Assembly: GCA_947627215.1 (NCBI GenBank) | Contig: CANQVD010000014.1 | Span: forward strand, 22,268-86,267 | Origin: an uncultured Eisenbergiella sp. | Lineage (GTDB): Bacteria; Bacillota; Clostridia; Lachnospirales; Lachnospiraceae | Reading direction: 5' to 3' | DNA: 64,000 nt | Shown here: one piece after another, positions 7,157 to 15,783 of the stretch | How positions within the stretch are numbered: position 1 is the stretch's first letter | Layout: each line of letters starts with the position of its first letter | The notes under the pieces: model-generated | The model's database searches: none | The model's input: the letters and a program-made list of their open reading frames with translations, nothing else | What the model was told of the DNA's origin: nothing | Program-made: the position numbers and the translations under genes

Positions 7157-9289
7157 TCAGCAGAGCTTCTGCGTCTTTTCGCAGCGCACCTTCAGGCACA
7201 CCGGCCTCTGGCCGGTCAGCGCCGCGCTCCTTTCATCCGGCTGCTGCATCCCGGCATAGACCGCATATTCTCCGGCCTCCAGCATGCATTCGCCGTCTTC
7301 GTTATAAAGGCCGAACGCCTGATCCTTCAGCGTGACGCACACCTGTTTTTCCTCGCCCGGCTGCAGATGGATCTTTTTCAGCCCCTTCAACTGCGCGTTG
7401 GGCGTGCCGTCCCGCAGCGCCTTCACATAGACCTGTACGGACTGCCCGCCGGCCATCGCCCCCGTGTTTTTCACAGTGACGGCAACCGTAACCGCGCCGC
7501 CGGCCTCTATGGTCCGCGCATCCAGCGAAGCCTCCTCCAGTTCAAAATCCGTATAGGAAAGGCCGTAGCCGAACGGATAGAGCGCGTCGTTCGTCATATA
7601 CCGGTAGGTCCGGCCCTTCATGGAATAGTCCGTGAAATCCGGCAGCTCCTCCACCGTATAGGGGAAGGTCACGGGCAGCTTCCCTTCCGGACTGTAAGCC
7701 CCGAAGATCAGCTCCGCCACCGCGCGGCCGCCCTGGGAGCCGGGATACCAGGCCTGGATGATGGCCGGCACATGGGCATCCGCCCACACCGGCGCCATGG
7801 CCGACCCGGTCATGGATACCAGGATCACCGGCTTGCCGCTCTCATACGCGGCTTTAAGCACCTCCGGCTGAAGACCGGGATACTCCAGATGCGGCTTATC
7901 GCCGCTGCCGTACTCGTTGCTGGCGTCTCCCTGTTCTCCTTCGATGCCGCTGTCCAGACCCAGCACGACGACCACCACGTCGCTGACGTCACAGACCGCC
8001 TTCACCTCAGAGATCCGGTCGTCCTCCTGTGCCAGCCCGCTGGTCCTGTCCTTATAAAGATGACAGCCTTCCGAATACCGGACGCATACCTCATCGCCCA
8101 CATAATCCTCGATGCCCTCCAGCACGGTGACATAGCGGGAAGCGGTGCCCTCATAATTGCCCACCAGCGCCCTTCTGGAATCCGCGTTGGGACCGATCAC
8201 ACCGATGGAACGGATCCTGCTCTTATCCAGCGGCAGGAAATGATTTTCGTTTTTCAAAAGCACCAGGCTCTTTTTCGCGATCTCCAGATTCAGCGCCCGG
8301 TGTTCCTTCGTATCCACCTGTTCATAGCCGATGCCGTCATAGGGCGTTCCGCCCTCCTCCGCAAGCAGGCCCAGCTTCAGGCGGCATTCCATCAGGTTCG
8401 TCACGGCCTCGTCCAGACGGGCCTCGTCCACATAGCCGCCGCGCACCGCGTCCCGCAGATTGGGGAACATGCAGCCGCAGTTGAGGTCGCAGCCGTTGTT
8501 CATGGCCATGGCCGCCGACTCCAGCGGGGTATTCGTGACCTTATGAAACGCATGGAAATCCGTAATGGCCCAGCAGTCGCTGACCACATGACCCTCAAAG
8601 CCCCACTCCTTCCGCAGGATGTCCTGCAGCAGGGTCTTGCTGCCGCAGCAGGGCTCTCCGTTGGTGCGGTTGTAGGCCCCCATCACAGCCTCCACCTTTC
8701 CCTCCTGCACGCAGGCCTTAAAGGCGGGCAGATAGGTCTCGTACAGATCCTGCTTCGAAACGACCGCGTCAAAGGAATGCCGCAGCTCCTCCGGTCCGGA
8801 ATGTACGGCGAAATGCTTGGCACAGGCCGCGGTCTTGAGATGCTCCGGATCGTCCCCCTGCATGCCCTTCACAAAGCGCACGCCCATGCGGGAGGTCAGA
8901 TACGGATCCTCCCCATAGGTCTCCTGGCCCCTGCCCCAGCGGGGATCCCGGAAAATGTTCACATTGGGGGACCAGAAGGTGAGGCCTTTATAGATGTCCC
9001 TGTCCCCCGCCCTGCTCTGCACATTGTATTTCGCCCTGGCCTCCGTGGAGATGACCTTCGCCATCCTTTCGACCAGGTCTTCATCAAAAGTGGCCGCCAC
9101 GCCGATGGCCTGCGGAAAGAGAGTGGCGGTGCCGGCACGGGCCACGCCGTGCAGGGCCTCGTTCCACCAGTTGTAGGCCGGGATTCCCAGCCGCTCGATG
9201 GCAGGCGCGTTGTAAAGCGTCTGGCCCACTTTCTCTTCCAGCGTCATCTGTGCCACCAGCTCAGCGGCACGGGTGCGGTATTTGCTCAT
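7157..9289 (-). CDS. GH3 glycoside hydrolase, beta-xylosidase/beta-glucosidase type
   Basis: A 710-residue enzyme with the whole GH3 architecture: a TIM-barrel domain (to about 310), an alpha/beta sandwich (about 320-560) and a fibronectin-III-like C-terminal domain (GGAVTVAVTVKNTGAMAGGQ). The catalytic nucleophile is Asp238 in VVSDCW. KHF(A)VHSGPE and YNWWNEALHGVARAG are the forms typical of bacterial beta-xylosidases rather than of plain beta-glucosidases. There is no signal peptide, so it probably acts in the cytoplasm on imported oligosaccharides. It lies 154 bases downstream of the isomerase-kinase operon on the same strand, which fits xylo-oligosaccharide use. GGAGAAG precedes the ATG. 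Substrate assignment is inference. Confidence 0.92.
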   Translation of the reverse strand: MSKYRTRAAELVAQMTLEEKVGQTLYNAPAIERLGIPAYNWWNEALHGVARAGTATLFPQAIGVAATFDEDLVERMAKVISTEARAKYNVQSRAGDRDIYKGLTFWSPNVNIFRDPRWGRGQETYGEDPYLTSRMGVRFVKGMQGDDPEHLKTAACAKHFAVHSGPEELRHSFDAVVSKQDLYETYLPAFKACVQEGKVEAVMGAYNRTNGEPCCGSKTLLQDILRKEWGFEGHVVSDCWAITDFHAFHKVTNTPLESAAMAMNNGCDLNCGCMFPNLRDAVRGGYVDEARLDEAVTNLMECRLKLGLLAEEGGTPYDGIGYEQVDTKEHRALNLEIAKKSLVLLKNENHFLPLDKSRIRSIGVIGPNADSRRALVGNYEGTASRYVTVLEGIEDYVGDEVCVRYSEGCHLYKDRTSGLAQEDDRISEVKAVCDVSDVVVVVLGLDSGIEGEQGDASNEYGSGDKPHLEYPGLQPEVLKAAYESGKPVILVSMTGSAMAPVWADAHVPAIIQAWYPGSQGGRAVAELIFGAYSPEGKLPVTFPYTVEELPDFTDYSMKGRTYRYMTNDALYPFGYGLSYTDFELEEASLDARTIEAGGAVTVAVTVKNTGAMAGGQSVQVYVKALRDGTPNAQLKGLKKIHLQPGEEKQVCVTLKDQAFGLYNEDGECMLEAGEYAVYAGMQQPDERSAALTGQRPVCLKVRCEKTQKLC

Positions 9290-9443
9290 TTTTTCTTCTC
9301 CATATGCCGCGAACGTCTGCCGTTCCTCGCCCCGCGGGCAGCGGATCGTGTGCCCATGCGCATCCCCTCCGCAGGAACAGCAGGCCGCGCATGTGCTTAC
9401 GCGCAGCGCGGCCCGTTCACGCTTTTTCTGTCAAAAATTCTGT

Positions 9444-10922
9444 TTACGCAAAAGGGTTCTCGGTGGGATACAGCATCCCCTTGGGCTGGTTGAAGTTGAG
9501 ATCCTCCACCGGAACGCCCACATACTTGAACACCTCATACAGCGTCTTGCCGAAGTGTCCGAAGGCCACGGCGCCGTGATGCGGGAAATTCTTCTCGATC
9601 AGCACGTGCCTGTAAAAACGGCCCATCTCCGGGATCGCGAACACACCGATGCCGCCGAAGGAGCGGGTCGCGACAGGCAGCACCTCGCCCTGTGCGATAT
9701 AGGCGCGCAGCTTCGCGTCGGAAGTGCTCTGCAGACGGAAGAAGGTGATGTCGCCGGGCGCGATGTCGCCTTCCAGCGTGCCCTGGGTCACTTCCTCGGG
9801 CAGGGTCCTGGCCATGATGCGCTGGAACTTCATCTCGCAGAACGCCAGCTTATTGGAAGGCGTATTGCCGCAGTGGAAGCCCATGAACGTATCCTTCAGC
9901 GTATAGTCGCCGTATTTGCCCCTGATCTCCGCATCGTACAGATCCGCCGGTACGGAATTGTTGATATCCAGCAGGGTCACCGCATCCTGACTGATGACGG
10001 TGCCGATGTACTCGCTGAGGGCGCCGTAAATATCCACCTCACAGGATACCGGAATGCCCATCTTGGTCAGGCGGCTGTTCACATAGCAGGGCACGAAACC
10101 GAACTGCGTCTGGAACGCGGGCCAGCACTTGCCGGCGATGGCCACATAGTCCCTGCTGCCCTTGTGCGCCTCCACCCAGTCCAGAAGGGTAAGCTCATAC
10201 TGGGCCAGCTTCTTCAAGATCTCGGGCTTCTTGTTGCCTGCACCCAGCTCGGCGGCCATATCCGCGGCCACCGCGTCGATCCGTTCGTCGCCGTCATGCT
10301 TGTGGAACGCCTCGAACAGATCCAGCTCGGAATTCTCCTCGATCTCCACGCCCAGATTGTAGAGCTGCTTGATGGGCGCGTTGCAGGCCAGGAAATCCTG
10401 CGGACGGGGGCCGAAGGAAATGATCTTCAGATTGTTCAGCGCGATCACCGCTCTGGCGATGGGGCCGAACTCCGCGATCATGTCCGCGCACTGCGCCGCC
10501 GTGCCTACGGGATACTCGGGGATGTATGCTTTCAGATTGCGCAGCTTCAGGTTGTAACTGCAGTTCAGCACGCCGCAGTAAGCGTCGCCTCTGCCGTCGA
10601 TCAGGTTATTGCCCGTCTCCTCAGCGGCCGCGACCACCATGCAGGGGCCGCCGAATTCCTTCACCAGCAGCGTCTCGGAGGATTCCGGTCCGAAGTTGCC
10701 CAGATAGACCACCAGCGCGTTGCAGCCGGCTTCCTTCACCTCCGCCAGAGCCTTTCTCATGTCCTTTTCATTCTCGATGCAGACAGAGCACTCGTAAATG
10801 TCGCCGTATTTCTCGCGGTAGGCCTTTACGACGGCCTGTCTCCTGGATACGGACAGGGTCATCGGGAAACAGTCGCGGCTTACAGCCACGATGCCGATCT
10901 TTTCAACAGGTACGTTGTTCAT
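9444..10922 (-). CDS. L-fucose isomerase-family sugar isomerase
   Basis: A 492-residue protein related to the L-fucose/L-arabinose isomerase fold (COG2407-like). Candidate metal and catalytic residues are Glu295 and Asp297 in SCEVDIYG, Asp319 in TLLDINN and His350 in GFHCGNTP, which match the Glu/Asp/His set of that fold. The N-terminal half is Rossmann-like (GIVAVSRDCFP, NALVVYLGNFGP). It is the last gene of an operon with an FGGY kinase and a DUF4867-like protein. It would therefore interconvert an aldose and the ketose that the kinase phosphorylates. No classical XylA is present in the window. GGAGG lies 10 bases before the ATG. The exact sugar is not known. Confidence 0.85.
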   Translation of the reverse strand: MNNVPVEKIGIVAVSRDCFPMTLSVSRRQAVVKAYREKYGDIYECSVCIENEKDMRKALAEVKEAGCNALVVYLGNFGPESSETLLVKEFGGPCMVVAAAEETGNNLIDGRGDAYCGVLNCSYNLKLRNLKAYIPEYPVGTAAQCADMIAEFGPIARAVIALNNLKIISFGPRPQDFLACNAPIKQLYNLGVEIEENSELDLFEAFHKHDGDERIDAVAADMAAELGAGNKKPEILKKLAQYELTLLDWVEAHKGSRDYVAIAGKCWPAFQTQFGFVPCYVNSRLTKMGIPVSCEVDIYGALSEYIGTVISQDAVTLLDINNSVPADLYDAEIRGKYGDYTLKDTFMGFHCGNTPSNKLAFCEMKFQRIMARTLPEEVTQGTLEGDIAPGDITFFRLQSTSDAKLRAYIAQGEVLPVATRSFGGIGVFAIPEMGRFYRHVLIEKNFPHHGAVAFGHFGKTLYEVFKYVGVPVEDLNFNQPKGMLYPTENPFA

Positions 10923-11008
10923 TTGCTTTTTCCTCCATCATCATATAGATTATTTTGAGGCGGCAGACGCCGCTGTCTTTCCTCCTTCCGACAGGCGGAT
11001 ATTCCGGT

Positions 11009-11626
11009 TCACAGGGACAGGTTCTCTCCCACCAGGCCCATGGGGCTTCCTTCCGGCAGACCGCCCTCGGGATGACCCAGCAGCCATTTGTTCTTCGCGG
11101 TCAGATGCCCGTCCTCTCCGCCGGCATGGGGCGCATCCAGATCCAGGTTGGTGTCCTTCGGGAGCACGATCACACAGCGGAATCCCTTTTCCTCGATATG
11201 GCAGGGCGCATAGTGCAGCGTGGTGGCATACAGCTCCACCGCCGTCCCGGCCGGGATCCGAAACGCCTCCGCCTTCGCGGTATCATAGGTGAAATCCGGC
11301 GTGATATCCGGCTGCCAGCCCAGCATCACCACCAGATCGTTGACCGCGATGTCAATCTCCGAGCTCCTGTGATATTCCAGCGCGTTGAGCTTCTGATTGT
11401 GGCCGTTGCAGTACCCGATCTGAATGGGCAGCTCCCCGTAGGTCTTCACCGTCAGCTCCCCGAACACCGGCAGAGCCTCCAGCTCCGGTACGGACGGCAC
11501 ATAGACCACATCCTCCGGCACCGGCGTGATCTCTTCCATTTTGGAAAGCAGGGCGGAAAAATCGATGCCCTTTACCACCTTCCCGTACTTCGCGAACGCG
11601 CTGTCCGTGACTTCCAGAATTTTCAT
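11009..11626 (-). CDS. DUF4867-like protein of a sugar catabolic operon
   Basis: A 205-residue protein that resembles the DUF4867 family, which in Firmicutes recurs beside sugar kinases and isomerases. The sequence has a cupin-like feel: QKLNALEYHRSSEIDIAVND, followed by a strand-rich PAGTAVELYATTLHYAPCHI segment with two His and a Cys that could bind a metal. That is inspection only. No signal peptide or membrane span is present, so it is cytoplasmic. I chose the ATG at 11626 with GGAGG 9 bases upstream rather than the TTG three codons earlier. It sits between the kinase (64-base gap) and the isomerase (86-base gap). A role in sugar epimerisation or anomer handling is plausible but unproven. 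Confidence 0.75.
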   Translation of the reverse strand: MKILEVTDSAFAKYGKVVKGIDFSALLSKMEEITPVPEDVVYVPSVPELEALPVFGELTVKTYGELPIQIGYCNGHNQKLNALEYHRSSEIDIAVNDLVVMLGWQPDITPDFTYDTAKAEAFRIPAGTAVELYATTLHYAPCHIEEKGFRCVIVLPKDTNLDLDAPHAGGEDGHLTAKNKWLLGHPEGGLPEGSPMGLVGENLSL

Positions 11627-11690
11627 GGCAATCAACCTCCTTTTTAATCTCCGATCTCTCTCAGCGGTTCCCAGGTTCTCGTTCCGGACC

Positions 11691-13160
11691 TCATTTCAGC
11701 TTCGGGAACAGCCCCTTCACCGTCGGATAAATCTGCCGGAACTGCTGATAACGTGCCTCGTATTTGGCCGCCAGCTCCGGTTCCGGCTCCACCGTATCCA
11801 CCACCTTCACCAGCTTCCCGGCGGCCTCCTCCACGGAAGCATATTCGCCGCAGGCCACCGCCGCCAGCATGGCGCCGCCGTAGCCCGGCCCCTCTTCGCT
11901 CTCGATCACGTCCACCCTGACGTTCATCACGTTGGCGATGATCTTCTTCCAGAGCGGGCTCTTCGCGCCGCCGCCGCAGATCTTGGTGCGCTCGATCCGG
12001 ATTCCCAAAGACTTCGCCACCTCGAAGGAATCCCGCAGGGCAAAGGCCACGCCCTCCAGCACCGCCTGAGTCATGTCCGCCCGGGTGGTGTCCATGGTCA
12101 TGCCAATGAACGTGCCCCGTGCGTCCGGATCGTTGTGCGGGGAGCGCTCGCCCATCAGATAGGGCAGGAAATACACGTGGTTCTCGCCCAGCTTCCCGAT
12201 GGCCGCCTGCTCCTTCGCGTAGTCCTGCGTGCCGATGATATCATCCATCCACCATTTGTTGCAGGAGGCCGCGGACAGCATACAGCCCATCAGATGATAG
12301 TGCCCATCCGCATGGGCGAAGGCATGAAGCGCGTTGTTCTGGTCCACGCCGAATTTCTCGGAGGAAATGAAGATCGTGCCGCTGGTGCCCAGGGAAATAT
12401 TGCACCTTCCCTCTCCCACGGTCCCGGTACCCACGGCCGCCGCCGCGTTGTCCCCGGCGCCCGCCGCCACCTTCACGGTTCCGGGAATGCCCAGCTCCTG
12501 TGCGACGGCAGGCAGGACGCAGCCCACCGTCTCGTAGCTTTCGAAGATCCGGGCAAGCTGTGTCTCCTTCACATGGCAGATCTCACACATTTCCTTTGAC
12601 CAGCAGCGGTTCTTCACATCAAACAGGAGCATGCCGGAAGCATCGGACACATCCGTGCAGTGAACGCCCGTCAGCTTATAGGCCAGATAGTCCTTGGGGA
12701 GCATGATCTTCGCGATCCTGGCGAAATTCTCCGGCTCGTTTTTCTCCACCCAGAGGAGCTTGGGGGCCGTGAAGCCCGTAAAGGAAATGTTCGCGGTATA
12801 GGAAGACAGCGTCTCTTTGCCGATCACGCTGTTCAGGTAATCGTTCTCCGCAGAGGTGCGTCCGTCGTTCCAGAGGATGGCCGGGCGGATCACATTGTCC
12901 TGCTCATCCAGGATCACCAGGCCGTGCATCTGACCGCCGAAGCTGATCCCCGCCACCTGCGTCCTGTCAAAACCCTCCAGCAGCTCCTTCATGCCCGCCA
13001 TGGTCTGCGCGTACCAGTCCTCCGGCTTCTGCTCGGACCAGCCAGGATGCGGGAAATACAGCGGGTACTCCCTGGACACCACGTTGGCGATCTTTCCTTT
13101 CCCTTCCATCAGCAGAAGCTTCACCGCCGACGTGCCCAGATCAATTCCGATATAATACAA
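11691..13160 (-). CDS. xylB: FGGY-family sugar kinase, xylulokinase type
   Basis: A 489-residue carbohydrate kinase. The N-terminal phosphate loop is YIGIDLGTSAVK, and SFGGQMHGLV is the xylulokinase substrate motif that includes the QMHG of XylB enzymes. The C-terminal domain has ICGGGAKSPLWKKI and PGYGGAMLAAV, the adenosine-binding part. The length is normal. The start codon is TTG with AGGAGG eight bases upstream. It leads an operon with DUF4867 and the fucose-isomerase-like gene, under a good sigma-A promoter at 13241-13269. It should phosphorylate D-xylulose or a related ketopentose to feed the pentose phosphate pathway; an rpe gene lies elsewhere in the window. Confidence 0.93.
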   Translation of the reverse strand: MYYIGIDLGTSAVKLLLMEGKGKIANVVSREYPLYFPHPGWSEQKPEDWYAQTMAGMKELLEGFDRTQVAGISFGGQMHGLVILDEQDNVIRPAILWNDGRTSAENDYLNSVIGKETLSSYTANISFTGFTAPKLLWVEKNEPENFARIAKIMLPKDYLAYKLTGVHCTDVSDASGMLLFDVKNRCWSKEMCEICHVKETQLARIFESYETVGCVLPAVAQELGIPGTVKVAAGAGDNAAAAVGTGTVGEGRCNISLGTSGTIFISSEKFGVDQNNALHAFAHADGHYHLMGCMLSAASCNKWWMDDIIGTQDYAKEQAAIGKLGENHVYFLPYLMGERSPHNDPDARGTFIGMTMDTTRADMTQAVLEGVAFALRDSFEVAKSLGIRIERTKICGGGAKSPLWKKIIANVMNVRVDVIESEEGPGYGGAMLAAVACGEYASVEEAAGKLVKVVDTVEPEPELAAKYEARYQQFRQIYPTVKGLFPKLK

Positions 13161-13240
13161 CCCTGGTTCCTCCTTTCATGCCCTTCCGGTCCTTTCGGCC
13201 CGTCTGCCCACCGTCCGCCGGACAAGGTATTCCTCTTTTT

Positions 13241-13269
13241 ATCATATCTTTTTCACCCCTGAAAATCAA
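13241..13269 (-). promoter_or_regulatory. Putative sigma-A promoter of the xylB operon
   Basis: On the minus strand TTGATT (13264-13269) and TATGAT (13241-13246) are 17 bases apart. The leader to the TTG start of xylB is about 75 bases. AT-rich quasi-palindromic sequence lies immediately upstream (13270-13310) and could hold a regulator site, but none is certain. Confidence 0.6.
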
Positions 13270-13515
13270 CACGCATTTTCAAAAATAGCAAAATGTAAAC
13301 CATATGACAAAAAGTAACAACTCGGGGGATCCTGGCCAGGCTTCCATCCCGTCCTGTCCGGAGGAAGACGACCGGGAACCTCTCGCCTTTTACGCGATCG
13401 CCGACTGACGGGGCCGCCGATGCGGTATACGCCGCGGTATGTATTTCGGTATGTATTTCGCCAAGCTTTTCCCACAGCCGCTCCAAAAATACACCCGGCC
13501 CGCAGAGAAATCATA

Positions 13516-13751
13516 CGGCATCGGGACGCCCCAGGCGGACAGCGCATTCTGCGGCCGGGCCTGATGCCGGAATACGAGAAAAACCGACAGCGGCACTTTG
13601 CGTCAACGCTGAAGAATACGGACTGTTCGAGCGAAGCGAGTTTCCGTATTCTTCAGCGGCTTTTGATGCAAAGTGCCACTGTCTGGTTTTTCCGCATTCC
13701 GACATGGTCCGGCCGCAGAACGCGCTGTCCGCCTGGGGCGTCCCGATGCCG
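13516..13751. repeat. Long imperfect inverted repeat, family B copy 1
   Basis: Left arm 13516-13622 and right arm 13643-13751 are complementary over roughly 107 bases with about a dozen mismatches and a short indel. They enclose a 20-base loop, 13623-13642, containing GAGCGAAGCGAGTT. The outermost 30 bases and the apical AATACGGA / TCCGTATT stem pair perfectly. It fills the space between the xylB promoter and the end of the DUF4179-type gene, both on the minus strand. Open frames through it are only by-products of the repeat. Copy 2 is at 48331-48579. Confidence 0.85.
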
Positions 13752-13783
13752 TGGACTTTCGCCGAAGGCCGGGTTCTTCCGCC

Positions 13784-14959
13784 TTAGTTCCCCAGCGGCA
13801 CGATCTCCAGGTTGTCGCCCTCCGCCGGGCCTTCTCCCTTCAGGAACAGCAGCGCGTCCACCTGGTCCGCATCTATCACCTGGCAGAAGGACTGGAGCGA
13901 GGAGCCGTTCCCCTCCTCATCCACCCGTCTAGGTCCGCCATCCATCACGTAGCGCAGCAGGGTCCCGTCCTTCATGCGCACGCCGGTACAGTACGGCAGA
14001 TCGTCCGTATTCTCCGCAGGCGCGTCCGTGAACACATAGTCCAGCCGGACGGAAATGGGCGAAAGCTCCACGGATTTCAGGATGACGCCGGAATCGCCCA
14101 GCGGCGCCTGGGGCACATAGGCTTTGGCATCGCTGTTCCCGGAAATGGGCACATCAAACTCCCAGTCGGCGGCGATATCTCCGGCAAAGTCCGCATGATA
14201 GGTGGTCCCCAGATCGTGGAGAGCCACATGAAGGGTCTCACCCAGCAGGCTGTTCTCCCAGCGGGCAGGATAGAGCAGCAGATCGAATTCCAGCCGTCCG
14301 TTTTCATCCGTGTAGTCGCTGATGATCCCTCCGGTCTCATCCACCGTCACGGGGGTCCCATCCCGGCGCACCGGCTTCCCGTCGCTTCCCGTCACATAAC
14401 CGTCGAAAAAGCTGCCGCTGAAATTCACCGCGTTCTGCGCATCGTCCCCCACAGAGACGTCGATCCGGTCAAAGCAAGGCTCCTCTCCCTCCTCCGGCAC
14501 ATATCCCTCTACCGAAAACGCCAGCAGGACGAAATGGCCGTCCGCGATGACACCCTCGGGCCGGACCGTCACGCCTTCCTTCGTGACGCCTGGATCCGCA
14601 TGCTCCGGTTCCTGTTCAAACACGGTCGCCATCCCGTTTTCCACCAGCTCCTGCTGCTGTTCCGGCGTGGCCTCTATGGTTCCCTGCATCCTGCCGCTCC
14701 AAATGCGGTACGCGGCCGCCGCCGTCAGGCTGCACGCGAACAGCGCGCAGATGCCTGCTGCCGCCGCCGCTCTTTTCCCCAAAATGTACTGTTTTTTCAT
14801 GGCTGTTCCCTCCGCTTGAATCTCCGAAAGGGCGGCCATCGCCTTCTTTTGCACGACTTCCGGCACTTTTACATCTTTCGCGAATATGCTTTCCGGGTCT
14901 GTTTCCCGCAAAATCTCCGGGTTCTTTTCCCGCAGAATCTCCGGCTCCATTTTCCGCAT
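13784..14959 (-). CDS. DUF4179-type membrane protein, probable anti-sigma factor
   Basis: A 391-residue single-span protein. Residues 1-60 are a charged cytoplasmic segment with a repeat-like start (EPEILREKNPEILRETDPE). A membrane span follows at about 63-85 (AAAAGICALFACSLTAAAAY), and the rest is extracellular and strand-rich with acidic surface. It begins 13 bases after the ECF sigma gene with AGGAGG before the ATG. That arrangement and the domain order match the DUF4179 proteins that accompany ECF sigma factors in Clostridia and are thought to hold the sigma factor at the membrane. The extracellular domain would be the sensor. No zinc-binding ZAS motif is evident in the cytoplasmic part. 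Confidence 0.75.
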   Translation of the reverse strand: MRKMEPEILREKNPEILRETDPESIFAKDVKVPEVVQKKAMAALSEIQAEGTAMKKQYILGKRAAAAAGICALFACSLTAAAAYRIWSGRMQGTIEATPEQQQELVENGMATVFEQEPEHADPGVTKEGVTVRPEGVIADGHFVLLAFSVEGYVPEEGEEPCFDRIDVSVGDDAQNAVNFSGSFFDGYVTGSDGKPVRRDGTPVTVDETGGIISDYTDENGRLEFDLLLYPARWENSLLGETLHVALHDLGTTYHADFAGDIAADWEFDVPISGNSDAKAYVPQAPLGDSGVILKSVELSPISVRLDYVFTDAPAENTDDLPYCTGVRMKDGTLLRYVMDGGPRRVDEEGNGSSLQSFCQVIDADQVDALLFLKGEGPAEGDNLEIVPLGN

Positions 14960-14972
14960 GAGATCTCCTCCT

Positions 14973-15482
14973 TTACCGCTTTTCGTGAAAATATGCCGCC
15001 AGCTTTTCTCTGCCCCGCTGCAGCCTTGTCTGAACGGTGCTCACCGGAATTCGCAGAAGCTGCGCGATCTCCCGGCTGTAATAGCCCTGTCCGTAATACA
15101 GGACCATCACGATCCGATATTTCTCCGGCAGCGCGGCCAGCGCCTCCTTCAGCTCCAGATTGTCCCGGTCCTCATAGACCGGTTCCTCACACGCCTCCAG
15201 ATCCACGGTCCGTTCCCGCTCCCGGCGGATATCGTAACATTTGCGGATCAGGATCCTCGTCAGCCAGGTGCGGAAATACTGCGGCTGCTTCAGCGTATGT
15301 ATTTTCTCCCAGCAGACCAGGATCGCGTCCTGAACCGCGTCCGCGGCGTCCTCGTCGTTCATGAGGATCGCCAGGGCGACCCGGTACATATCCTTCATAC
15401 TGAGCTGCATCAGTTGTGCAAAAGCGTCCGGCTCCCGCCTTTTCGCTTTTTTGATCAGATATTCTGTCGTTTTGGGCTGCAT
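14973..15482 (-). CDS. ECF-type RNA polymerase sigma factor
   Basis: A 169-residue sigma-70 of the ECF group with regions 2 and 4 only. Region 2 includes DAADAVQDAILVCWEKI and TWLTRILIRKCYDI. Region 4 has LPEKYRIVMVLYYGQGYYSREIAQLL, then a helix-turn-helix VSTVQTRLQRGREKLAAY. The start at 15482 was chosen because AGGAGG lies 8 bases upstream; the frame continues upstream through Gly/Arg-rich text that is not protein-like. It is the first gene of a two-gene operon with the membrane partner. The target regulon is unknown, and autoregulation would be expected. Confidence 0.93.
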   Translation of the reverse strand: MQPKTTEYLIKKAKRREPDAFAQLMQLSMKDMYRVALAILMNDEDAADAVQDAILVCWEKIHTLKQPQYFRTWLTRILIRKCYDIRRERERTVDLEACEEPVYEDRDNLELKEALAALPEKYRIVMVLYYGQGYYSREIAQLLRIPVSTVQTRLQRGREKLAAYFHEKR

Positions 15483-15666
15483 CGCAGCTTCCTCCTGTGC
15501 GCACTGTGTAGTCCGGATTCCTCCGAAGCGTCCTTCGGTTCCTCCTACACCTATTAGACGGGGCCGCGGGCCGAAAAATCTCATATGCCATGAAAAAACT
15601 TACATGGCAGGAAAAATATTCTTTTTTACATCCTGATCCCGGGAAAATGTTTTCCCCCGGTTTTTC

Positions 15667-15696
15667 TTGATTTCGCAGGCTGTTCCCTTCTATAAT
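15667..15696 (+). promoter_or_regulatory. Putative sigma-A promoter of the histidine phosphatase gene
   Basis: TTGATT (15667-15672) and TATAAT (15691-15696) are 18 bases apart. The ATG is about 80 bases downstream. A small GC hairpin (CCGGGAAAA / TTTTCCCCCGG) followed by TTTTTC lies just upstream at 15637-15666 and could stop antisense or upstream transcription. Confidence 0.55.
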
Positions 15697-15783
15697 AAAG
15701 AAAAGAATCTGCGCGGCCCATGGATGCCTGATTATACCGGATCACGGAGGAAACGGGAATACGCCGCAAAAGGGAGCGCCGTC

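Noticed and set aside
13390..13720. Short reading frames on both strands between xylB and the DUF4179-type gene
   Set aside because: They lie inside the family B inverted repeat and are explained by it.
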